A DNA stretch of 64,000 bases from Dyella sp. BiH032. Lineage in GTDB: Bacteria > Pseudomonadota > Gammaproteobacteria > Xanthomonadales > Rhodanobacteraceae. The notes below the pieces were generated by a model that ran no database searches, was not told where the DNA came from, and saw only the letters and a program-made list of their open reading frames with translations. The stretch spans positions 4,526,001 through 4,590,000 of the forward strand of contig NZ_CP134867.1 in assembly GCF_031954525.1 (NCBI RefSeq), written 5' to 3'. Each line of letters begins with the position of its first letter. The stretch's first letter is position 1. Made by a program: the position numbers and the translations under genes. Below are positions 34,764-42,927 of this stretch, one piece after another.

Positions 34764-35891
34764 ATGAACCAGGGATTCTATCTGTCGCTGCGCATGGGTT
34801 CGATGGGCGCCGACCCGGTGCCCCAGCCGGTGATCGATGCACTCACCGAGGCGCAGGTGTCGACGACGGTCGGCTCGCAGAGCGGATTCCAACTCAAGTT
34901 CACGCTGGGCAAGCGCTCGCCCATCGCACAGGCCTTACTACCTACCGGTTATTTCGATCCGCGCCGCCGCGTCATCATCACCGCCGTGGTGAATGGCAGT
35001 TCCACCGTGCTGATGGACGGTGTCATCACGAAGCAGGATGTCACACCCGGCAATACGCCGGGGCAGTCCACCCTGACGGTGACGGGTCTGGACATCTCGG
35101 CGCTGATGGACTTCATCGACCTGACCGGCATTCCATATCCCGCGATGCCGTTGTTCGCGATCATCGACCTGGTGCTCGCCAAATACCTCGCGTTCGGCGT
35201 GATCCCGGCGGTGATACCGGACGTGATCGGCCTGATCCAAAACCCGCTTGAGCGGTTCCAGAAGCAGCAAGGCACCGACTATCAGTACGTCACCTCGCTG
35301 GCGCGCCGCTGCGGACACGTGTTCTACATCGACCCCGGCCCGCAGCCCGGGCAGAGCATTGCCTACTGGGGGCCCGAGCTGGGCGGATTCTTTCCCACGC
35401 AGCCGGCGATGAGCGTGGATCTGGACGTATCTACCAACGTCGAGTCGCTCAACTTCTCCTACGACGGCACCGTGGCGAAGCAATATCTGGCGACCATTCT
35501 CGAACCGAACAGCAAGGTGCCGATTCCTATTCCGCTGCCGGACATCGATTTCCTCAAGGCATCACTGTCGAAGAAGTCGCCCACGCCGCTCAAGAGCGAA
35601 CGGCTGCCGGACCTGGCGAACAAAAGCTTTCCGGAAGCGGCAATGCTGGTGCTTGGGGCGCTAACCAAATCGGCGGATGCCGTCAGCGCGAGCGGCCAGC
35701 TCGACGTGCTGCGTTACGGCCACGTTCTCAAGGCGCGCCAGAAGGTAGCCGTGCGTGGCGCCGGCGCTTATTTCGATGGCCTCTACAGCGTCAAGAGCGT
35801 CACGCACAACATCAAGCGCGGCGAATACACGCAGAGCTTCACGCTCAAGCGCGGAGGCTTGCTTTCCTCGGTCGATACGGTGACGTCATGA
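34764..35891 (+). CDS. Baseplate hub protein (gp27/VgrG N-terminal-like)
   Basis: A 375-residue hub protein of the phage late control D/gp27 type: LRMGSMGADPVPQPVIDALT, SGFQLKFTLGKRSP, DGVITKQDVTPGN, GTDYQYVTSLARRCGHVFYI and the C-terminal GLYSVKSVTHNIKRGEYTQS. It forms the trimeric hub under the tube. It lacks the gp5 OB fold and spike, which the next gene encodes. The stop overlaps the next ATG. Confidence 0.88.
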   Translation: MNQGFYLSLRMGSMGADPVPQPVIDALTEAQVSTTVGSQSGFQLKFTLGKRSPIAQALLPTGYFDPRRRVIITAVVNGSSTVLMDGVITKQDVTPGNTPGQSTLTVTGLDISALMDFIDLTGIPYPAMPLFAIIDLVLAKYLAFGVIPAVIPDVIGLIQNPLERFQKQQGTDYQYVTSLARRCGHVFYIDPGPQPGQSIAYWGPELGGFFPTQPAMSVDLDVSTNVESLNFSYDGTVAKQYLATILEPNSKVPIPIPLPDIDFLKASLSKKSPTPLKSERLPDLANKSFPEAAMLVLGALTKSADAVSASGQLDVLRYGHVLKARQKVAVRGAGAYFDGLYSVKSVTHNIKRGEYTQSFTLKRGGLLSSVDTVTS

Positions 35892-36403
35892 GCGGCGATA
35901 TCCCACGCTACTACGGCCTGAGCCGCGGCACGGTCGTCAACAACCTGGACCCGCTGCAACAGGGCCGTATCCAGGCCATCGTCACCGACGTCGGCGGCGA
36001 GACACCCTCGAGCTGGGCCATGCCGTGCATGCCGATGACAGGCACGCAAGCGGGTTTCTACACCGTACCGCCCATCGGGGCCGGCGTATGGCTCATGTTC
36101 GAGCAAGGCGATCCCGATCGCCCGGTATGGATGGGCGGCTGGTGGGGCTCGGCTGCCGAAGTGCCTGCGCAGGCATTGGCGGGCAATCCGGCCAGTCCCA
36201 GCATTCTGCTGCAGACGCTTGGACAGAACGTACTTGCGATCAGCGATCTGCCTGGACCGGCCGGCGGCATCATGCTGCGCAGCGGCACCGCGATGATCCT
36301 GGTCAACGCCGCCGGCATCACCATCACCAACGGTCAGGGCGCCACGGTGATGCTTGCCGGACCTACCGTCACCATCAACAACGGCGCGCTGGTCGTGGCG
36401 TAG
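35888..36403 (+). CDS. Baseplate spike protein (gp5/gpV-like OB fold)
   Basis: A 171-residue gpV/gp5-like protein. The OB fold spans residues 10-95 (RGTVVNNLDPLQQGRIQAIV, then VPPIGAGVWLMFEQGDPDRP, VWMGGWWG). A short triple beta-helix follows, with repeating hydrophobic turns (GIMLRSGTAMILVNAAGITI, TNGQGATVMLAGPTVTINNG). It would form the trimeric spike stem onto which the PAAR-like tip sits. The stop is 11 bases before the next ATG. Confidence 0.9.
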   Translation: MSGDIPRYYGLSRGTVVNNLDPLQQGRIQAIVTDVGGETPSSWAMPCMPMTGTQAGFYTVPPIGAGVWLMFEQGDPDRPVWMGGWWGSAAEVPAQALAGNPASPSILLQTLGQNVLAISDLPGPAGGIMLRSGTAMILVNAAGITITNGQGATVMLAGPTVTINNGALVVA

Positions 36404-36414
36404 GAGGAAGGACG

Positions 36415-36738
36415 ATGCCCGGTCCCCTGCTCCATGTCGGCGCCACCGTGATGTGTTCCCACGGCGGCCAGGCCCAGCCCACCGCGCCGAACCCGCGCGT
36501 GATGGTGAGCGGGCAGCCCACCGTGACGATGAGCGCGCCGTGGGTGGTCGCCGGTTGCGCGATGCCTCCGCCGCCTTCCGGCAATGGGCCCTGCGTCACC
36601 GCGCAGTTCGTTACCTGCGCCACGCGCGTGACCTCCAATGGCCAGCCGATGCTGTTGCTCGACAGCCAGTCGATGTGCGCGCCCACCGCCACGCCGTTGC
36701 TGCCGGTGGCGTGCCAGACGCGCGCCGTCGCCACCTGA
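36415..36738 (+). CDS. PAAR-like spike tip protein
   Basis: A 107-residue cysteine-containing protein starting MPGPLLHVGATVMCSHGGQA, with VSGQPTVTMSAPWVVAGCAM, CATRVTSNGQPMLLLDSQSM and a C-terminal ACQTRAVAT. The repeated short strands and cysteine/histidine residues fit a PAAR-like cone that caps the spike, perhaps with a bound metal. GGAGGAAGGACG precedes the ATG. Confidence 0.88.
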   Translation: MPGPLLHVGATVMCSHGGQAQPTAPNPRVMVSGQPTVTMSAPWVVAGCAMPPPPSGNGPCVTAQFVTCATRVTSNGQPMLLLDSQSMCAPTATPLLPVACQTRAVAT

Positions 36739-36746
36739 GGAACGCC

Positions 36747-37106
36747 ATGAACATCGACTTTCCCTATCACTTCGATCGCCGCGGACGCACTGCGAGTACG
36801 GACGACAGCGACCACGTGCGCGACATGATCGAGCAGCTGCTGTTCACCCATCCGGGCGAGCGCGTGAATCGGCCGGATTTCGGCAGCGGCCTGCTGCAGC
36901 TGGTGTTCTCGCCGAACAGCCCGGAACTGGCCGCAGCCCTGCAGTTCACCCTGCAGGCGGCGCTGCAGCGCTGGCTCGGCGACGTGATCGACGTCGGCGC
37001 GCTGGAAGTGACCAGCCAGGATTCGACCTTGCAGGTGTACCTCGCCTACGTGATCCGCGCCACCGGCGAGGCCCGCACCGATACCTTCGCCAGGAGCCTG
37101 CCATGA
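36747..37106 (+). CDS. Baseplate wedge protein (gp25-like)
   Basis: A 119-residue gp25/GPW family protein: YHFDRRGRTASTDDSDHVRD, MIEQLLFTHPGERVNRPDFG, SGLLQLVFSPNSPELAAALQ and the family EPR-like region replaced by GERVNRPDFG. It starts sheath assembly at the baseplate. The ATG follows GAGGAACGCC. The stop overlaps the next start. Confidence 0.93.
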   Translation: MNIDFPYHFDRRGRTASTDDSDHVRDMIEQLLFTHPGERVNRPDFGSGLLQLVFSPNSPELAAALQFTLQAALQRWLGDVIDVGALEVTSQDSTLQVYLAYVIRATGEARTDTFARSLP

Positions 37107-39820
37107 GCGATATGTCCATGGACACCGGCATGGTCGGCTGCGCGCTGCCGCCGCCCTGTGGCGTGGAGACGCGGCGTGAGCGCCTGCGCGAATCCGGCCA
37201 GCTCAATGGCATCGACTACGTCGAAGTCGGCGACGATGGCCGCAGCCTGTGCGTTCACCTGTTCGGCGCCATTCCCGAGGGCATCGGCGTGCAGAACGTG
37301 CGCATCAGCGGCGGCGATCGCATCACCGGCCTGCAAGCGGTGAGCGTGACGCCGGAGTACGAGCCGCAGATGCACGACGATCCCTGCCTGCGCGTGGTGC
37401 TCGACCGCGAAGGCGACCACACGCCCTATTGCCTGTGCCTGGTCGACACCGACGCCGGCGCCGATTCGTCGACGTGGCACGCCTACCCCGGCTTCGATCC
37501 GCGCTATGCCTGCGTCACGCTGTACTTCCGGCTCGGCTGCGCGCGGGAGCGCGACTGCGCGGCGAAAACCCCTTGCGTGCCCGCAGCGGTGCCGGAGCCG
37601 GAGATCAACTACCTGGCCAAGGACTACGCCAGCTTCCGGCAACTGTTCCTCGACCGCCTCGCGCTCGACCTGCCCGACTGGCAGGAGCGCCACGTGCCCG
37701 ACCTGGGCATCGCACTGGTGGAAACACTGGCCTACACCGGGGACCACTTGAGCTATTACCAGGACGCGGTGGCCACCGAGGCTTATCTCGCCACCGCGCG
37801 CCGCCGCATCTCGGTACGCCGGCATGCGCGCCTGGTCGACTACCGCATGCACGAAGGCTGCAATGCGCGCGCGCTGGTGACCTTGGCGACGGATACGGAC
37901 CTTGAGCTGCCCTTGGACCAATTACTGTTGCTGGTACCGCCGCCGGGCCAGGCCGACGCCGAGCCGGGCCTGATCGATGCCACGCAACTAGAGGTGGCGC
38001 GGGCGCAGGGGGCGCTGGTGTTCGAGCCGATGCTGCTCGACGGAAGCGCGACCGTGCGCCTGGCGAATGCGCACAACGCGATCCGGCTGCATACCTGGGG
38101 CGACGAGCAGTGCTGCCTACCGCGCGGAAGTACGCGCGCGACCCTGGTCGATCCTGGCCTGCCTGGGACACCTGGCGAGAACACGCTCCGCAACGCGGCG
38201 GCGCAGCGTGCGCTGCAACTCGCGGTGGGCGACCTGCTGATCCTCGAGGAAGTCAAAGGCGTGCGCACCGGCCAGCCCGCCGACGCCGACCCAACGCACC
38301 GCCATGCCGTGCGCCTGACCGCGGTCTTGCCGCGGATCGATCCGCTCGACCGCACGCTGCTGCTGGAAGTGAGCTGGGACGCCTGCGATGCGCTGCCGTT
38401 CGATCTGCACCTGTCTGGCCGGCTGCCCGCGCCCGACTGCGGGTGGCTGCACGACGTCGCCGTCGCGCGCGGCAACGTCGTGCTGGTCGACCACGGCGAG
38501 CGCGTGCGGCTGTCCTGCGATTGCGCCGCGCTATGCGAGCCGGGCACGCATGCCGACTATCCGGGACTGGATACCGCACTGGCCGCGATGCCGGACGCCT
38601 GCACGCGCTGCGACACGCTGACCGACGACTGTTGGCTGGTGCCCGGTACCACGGCCTACGGCTGCTGCGGCTGCGACGGTGCCGTGCTCGACGTGGCGCG
38701 GCCGCCTTCATGCACAGGCCATCGGCTGCCGGTGGCGCCGCTCACCTGGGCCGAACCCCTGCCCATGCAGGCGCCGGTCTGCCAGCTGCTGGCGCGCGAT
38801 CCGCGCCGCGCTCTGCCACAGCTCGCCGTCTACGGCGGACCGCTGGCGAACGTGCTGGTGACCGGGACGCCCGGCGCGGCGTGGCGCTGGGAGGCACGGC
38901 AGGATCTGCTGGAGAGCGGGCCGGACGACCGCCACTACGTGGTGGAAGTGGACGACGAGGGCGTGGCCCAGCTGCGTTTCGGCGACGGCACGCTGGGGCG
39001 CCAGCCGCAGGCCGGCGACTTTTTCCGCGCGTCGCCGCGCATCGGCAACGGCGCCATTGGCAATGTCGGCCACGACAGCATCGTATGGCTGGCGCTGAAG
39101 TCGGGCGGCCTGTCCGGCGCCGTCATCCGACCGCGCAACCCGATCGCCGCCAGCGGCGGTACCGAGCCGGAAACGCTGGCGGAGGTGAAGCTCTATGCGC
39201 CCGGTGCGTTCCGGGCGCATCCGCTGCGCGCGATCGTCGCCGACGACTATGCGGCGTTCGCCGCGCGCACGCCCGGCGTGCAAGGTGCCGCCTGCGGATT
39301 GGCATGGAACGGCAGCTGGTACGAAGCGGATGTCGTGATCGATCCGCTGGGACGCGACGACCTGCCTGCGGGCATGGCAGCGGGTATCGCCGGCGAACTG
39401 GAGTGCTACCGCCGCATCGGCCACGACGTCGCCGTGCGGCCGGCGCGCTATGTGCCGCTGCTGATCGAGTTGTTCGTGTGCGTGCGGCCGGAGTTCCTCG
39501 CCGCGCAGGTACTGTCGGCGCTGCACGACCGCTTCACCGCCGGACTGCGCAGCGACGGCCTGCCCGGCTTCTTCCATCCGGACCGTCTGGTGCTCGGCGC
39601 GCCGGTGCACGCCAGCCTGCTGCTGGCGGAAGCGCAGGCCATCGCCGGCGTCGCGCACGTGGAACTGCGCACGCTCACCCGCATGGAAGGCGGCCACCCC
39701 GGCAAGCTGCCAGCCGACGGCGTGCTGTGGCTGGGCGCGGGGGAGATCGCGCAGGTGGACAACGATCCGGATCACCCGGACCACGGAAGCATCGCGTTCG
39801 ACATCGGAGGTGGGCGATGA
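37103..39820 (+). CDS. Giant baseplate assembly protein, J-like (first copy)
   Basis: A 905-residue putative baseplate protein. Conserved features are NYLAKDYASFRQLFLDRLAL, ALVETLAYTGDHLSYYQDAV, TEAYLATARRRISVRRHARL and the C-terminal J-domain: LRFGDGTLGRQPQAGDFFRA, GNGAIGNVGHDSIVWL. It is unusually rich in cysteine, with a cluster near residue 475-535 (CDCAALCEPGTHADY, DACTRCDTLTDDCW, AYGCCGCDG) that could bind metal. It corresponds to Afp11/gp6-type wedges. The stop overlaps the next start. Confidence 0.9.
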   Translation: MSDMSMDTGMVGCALPPPCGVETRRERLRESGQLNGIDYVEVGDDGRSLCVHLFGAIPEGIGVQNVRISGGDRITGLQAVSVTPEYEPQMHDDPCLRVVLDREGDHTPYCLCLVDTDAGADSSTWHAYPGFDPRYACVTLYFRLGCARERDCAAKTPCVPAAVPEPEINYLAKDYASFRQLFLDRLALDLPDWQERHVPDLGIALVETLAYTGDHLSYYQDAVATEAYLATARRRISVRRHARLVDYRMHEGCNARALVTLATDTDLELPLDQLLLLVPPPGQADAEPGLIDATQLEVARAQGALVFEPMLLDGSATVRLANAHNAIRLHTWGDEQCCLPRGSTRATLVDPGLPGTPGENTLRNAAAQRALQLAVGDLLILEEVKGVRTGQPADADPTHRHAVRLTAVLPRIDPLDRTLLLEVSWDACDALPFDLHLSGRLPAPDCGWLHDVAVARGNVVLVDHGERVRLSCDCAALCEPGTHADYPGLDTALAAMPDACTRCDTLTDDCWLVPGTTAYGCCGCDGAVLDVARPPSCTGHRLPVAPLTWAEPLPMQAPVCQLLARDPRRALPQLAVYGGPLANVLVTGTPGAAWRWEARQDLLESGPDDRHYVVEVDDEGVAQLRFGDGTLGRQPQAGDFFRASPRIGNGAIGNVGHDSIVWLALKSGGLSGAVIRPRNPIAASGGTEPETLAEVKLYAPGAFRAHPLRAIVADDYAAFAARTPGVQGAACGLAWNGSWYEADVVIDPLGRDDLPAGMAAGIAGELECYRRIGHDVAVRPARYVPLLIELFVCVRPEFLAAQVLSALHDRFTAGLRSDGLPGFFHPDRLVLGAPVHASLLLAEAQAIAGVAHVELRTLTRMEGGHPGKLPADGVLWLGAGEIAQVDNDPDHPDHGSIAFDIGGGR

Positions 39821-42800
39821 GCTGCTGTAGCGCCTGTGGTACCCATGCCTGCGGCTGCGGCACGGCGGCCCTGCCGCCGCTGTCGCTGTACAACCCGCCC
39901 GGCCAGGACAGCCTCACTTACCGCGTCGGACGCTATGCGGATTTCCGCGCGGCGATGCAGGCGGACTTGAGCAGCGCGGCGCTGCCGGCCCTCGCCGGCC
40001 TGCGCACGCGCGAAACCGGCGATGCGTCCATCGCCCTGCTCGATGCCTGGGCGGTGGGTGCGGAAGTACTGAGCTTCTACCAGGAGCGGATCGCCAACGA
40101 GGGCTACCTGCGCACCGCCACCGAGCGGCGCTCGGTGCTGGAGCTGGCGCGGCTGGTCGATTACCGGCCGCGCCCGGGCGTGGCCGCCAGTGTGTATCTG
40201 TCCTACACCGTCGACGATCACTCGGCGCCCGTCACCATCCCGGCGGGCGCGCGCGCGCAATCGGTGCCTGCACCCGGCGAGCAGATGCAGACCTTCGAGA
40301 CGGCCGAACCGCTCGAAGCGCGGCGCGAGTGGAACGCGATGAAGCCGCGGCTCACCCTTCCGCCCAACCTCACCCTCGATTCCGTCGCCGCTATCGGCGA
40401 GCTGTGGGTGACTGGCACGGCGACGCAGCTGAAGCCCAACGACCGGCTGCTGTTCCTGTTCGGCGACGTGTCCACCGGGGTGCAGGCCATCCGCCGCGTC
40501 CAGTCGGTGGAGGTGCGCGCGACGCTGCAGCGCAGCCGGATCGTGCTTCAGCCGATGCAGGACGCGACAGCCGCCATCGTGGCCGCAGCCAATGCGGCGA
40601 TCGCGCAAATCAGTTCGGTGAGCGATACGTTGCACCAGGCCGAGTGGTGGAGCGCGCTGGTCTACATGCGCAAGCAGCTGCTGCTGGGCGCTGACAACCG
40701 GGGCAGCTACCAGGCGCTGATGAAACTGGCCTTCGGCAACGACGATCCGCCGCCGGACCCGGTGCATGATGCGGTCGCGGCATTCCGCGACGCGGTCAAC
40801 AAGGCCTTCGGCTGGAACGGAGGATCGGGCTCGTGGGTGGATTTTGGTGCGCTGTTCGAGGCGCTGAAGCTGCTGCCCACCGTGCAACCGGCCAACCAGT
40901 TCCGGCTGCAGCGCGACATGGCGCTGGCGCTGGGCAAGGCCAGCGACACCCGCCCGCAGATGCTGCTGCATTTCGAGTCGCGCTTGGCCGATAACTTCTA
41001 TCCGGCGTGGACCAGCGTCGCGCATGGCGATCCGTCGCCAACCCTCGCCGGCGTATTCGTGCTGCGCATGGCGGCGCCGCTGTTCGGCTACAACGCGCCG
41101 ATGCAGGTCACGCTCACGCAGAAGCCGGCGAACGGCGGCGGGACGACGACGACCAGCAGCACGACCGACTGGACGTCGAAGGAAAGCAATGACGTGCTCT
41201 CGCTGGACCAGGCCTACGATGCGATCACGGCCGGCGGCTACGTCGCCATCCAGACGCCGGACGCGGAGGTGCCCGTGATCGCGCAGGCGCAAAGCGTGCG
41301 TACGGCGCCGCGCACGGAGTACGGCATCAGCGGCAAGACCACGTACGTCAAGCTGGCCAATGCCAACGACGGGTACCAGCAACCGGTCTGGCCCGCGCCT
41401 TCCATGTCGGAGCTGCGCCAGACGCTGGTGTACGCGCAGAGCGAAGCCCTGACGCCCGCCGAGCAGACCGTCGTCGATCCGGTCGGCGGCCCAGCCCCCA
41501 CCGAGACGACCCCGCGCGTGACGAGCGACGATGCCAACCGCCTGACGCTCGACGTCCCAGTGAACGGACTCACCTCCGGCCGCTGGGTGGTGGTGGAAGG
41601 ACAGCGCATCGACGTGCCCGGCACGGACGCGGTGACCACCTCCGAGCTGGTGATGCTGGAAGCGGTGGAGCAGACCGTCGATCCGCTATGGCCCGGCGAT
41701 ACCGTGCACAGCGTGCTGGTATTCGCCAACCAGGGATTGGCCTACCGCTATCGCCGCGACACCGTGGTGGTGCACGCCAACGTCGTGCGCGCCACGCACG
41801 GCGAGACGCGCAAGGAGGTGCTCGGCAGCGGCAGCGGCGCCGCCGCCATGCAGGCCTTCGCGCTGAAGCAGTTCCCGCTCACCTACGTCTCGGCGGCGAA
41901 TGCCGATGGCGTGCAGAGCACGCTCACGGTGCGGGTCAATGGGCTGCAGTGGCACGAGATCCGCAATCTGGCCTTCGCCGGCGAGGCCGACCGCAGCTTC
42001 GTCACGTCGACCGACGACGAGGGCAAGACCCGCGTAATCTTCGGCGACGGCGCGCACGGAGCGCGGCTGCCGACTGGAGTGGAGAACGTCACCGCGGTGT
42101 ATCGCAACGGCATCGGCACGCCGGGCAATGTGCGTGCCGGCCAGATCACCTTGGCGACGACCAAGCCGCTGGGCGTGAAGGAAGTGGTCAATCCGCTGCG
42201 CGCTTCCGGCGGCGCCGACCCGGAGACGCGCGACCAGGCACGCCGCAACGTACCGCTCGCGGTGCTGGCGCTGGACCGGCTGGTATCGATCGCCGACCAC
42301 GCCGATTTCGCGCGCGGCTTCGGCGGCGTGGCCAAGGCGTCGGCGGTGAAGCTCGGCGGCCAGGTGATCGTGACGATCGCCGGCGCGGCGGATGCACCGA
42401 TCGATCCCACCTCGGACCTCTATCGCAACCTGCTGCAGGCGCTGCAGCGCTATGGCGATCCGGCCCTGCCGCTGCAGCTGACGACGCGCGAGCTGCTGGC
42501 GGTCAAGCTGAGCGCCAAGGTCGGCATCGATGCCGACCGGACCTGGGAAGACGTGGAACCGCAGGTACGCGCCGCCCTGCTCGACCGTTTCGGCTTCGAT
42601 CGTCAGGAGCTGGCCCGCAATATCTACCTGAGCGAAGTGGTGGCCTGCATCCAGGGTGTCCGGGGCGTGACCTGGGCCAACGTCGATGCGTTCGGCAGCT
42701 TCGACGAGCAGACGCTGCTGGCCGACTTCGGCGTCGACAACGGCGACGGCAAGGGTTCGGACGAAGGCAAGTCCGCGGTCTCCGTCACTGCAACGCCCAT

Positions 42801-42927
42801 CCTTCCCTCGCGCATCGACGTGCTGCCGGCGCGCTACGCCAGTTGCGGCACGCTGCGCGCCGCGCAGCTGGCTTACCTGCTTCCCAACGTGCCCGATACG
42901 CTGCTACTGCAGGAGGCTTCGCCATGA
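39817..42927 (+). CDS. Giant baseplate assembly protein, J-like (second copy)
   Basis: A 1036-residue protein of the same type: LDAWAVGAEVLSFYQERIAN, EGYLRTATERRSVLELARLV and a C-terminal J-like segment RVIFGDGAHGARLPTGVENV, TAVYRNGIGTPGNVRAGQIT. A large central insertion (about residues 240-560) contains helical and Ig-like parts. The N-terminus is very cysteine-rich (MSCCSACGTHACGCG). Together with the first copy it would make the wedge ring. Overlaps both neighbours by 4 bases. Confidence 0.9.
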   Translation: MSCCSACGTHACGCGTAALPPLSLYNPPGQDSLTYRVGRYADFRAAMQADLSSAALPALAGLRTRETGDASIALLDAWAVGAEVLSFYQERIANEGYLRTATERRSVLELARLVDYRPRPGVAASVYLSYTVDDHSAPVTIPAGARAQSVPAPGEQMQTFETAEPLEARREWNAMKPRLTLPPNLTLDSVAAIGELWVTGTATQLKPNDRLLFLFGDVSTGVQAIRRVQSVEVRATLQRSRIVLQPMQDATAAIVAAANAAIAQISSVSDTLHQAEWWSALVYMRKQLLLGADNRGSYQALMKLAFGNDDPPPDPVHDAVAAFRDAVNKAFGWNGGSGSWVDFGALFEALKLLPTVQPANQFRLQRDMALALGKASDTRPQMLLHFESRLADNFYPAWTSVAHGDPSPTLAGVFVLRMAAPLFGYNAPMQVTLTQKPANGGGTTTTSSTTDWTSKESNDVLSLDQAYDAITAGGYVAIQTPDAEVPVIAQAQSVRTAPRTEYGISGKTTYVKLANANDGYQQPVWPAPSMSELRQTLVYAQSEALTPAEQTVVDPVGGPAPTETTPRVTSDDANRLTLDVPVNGLTSGRWVVVEGQRIDVPGTDAVTTSELVMLEAVEQTVDPLWPGDTVHSVLVFANQGLAYRYRRDTVVVHANVVRATHGETRKEVLGSGSGAAAMQAFALKQFPLTYVSAANADGVQSTLTVRVNGLQWHEIRNLAFAGEADRSFVTSTDDEGKTRVIFGDGAHGARLPTGVENVTAVYRNGIGTPGNVRAGQITLATTKPLGVKEVVNPLRASGGADPETRDQARRNVPLAVLALDRLVSIADHADFARGFGGVAKASAVKLGGQVIVTIAGAADAPIDPTSDLYRNLLQALQRYGDPALPLQLTTRELLAVKLSAKVGIDADRTWEDVEPQVRAALLDRFGFDRQELARNIYLSEVVACIQGVRGVTWANVDAFGSFDEQTLLADFGVDNGDGKGSDEGKSAVSVTATPILPSRIDVLPARYASCGTLRAAQLAYLLPNVPDTLLLQEASP

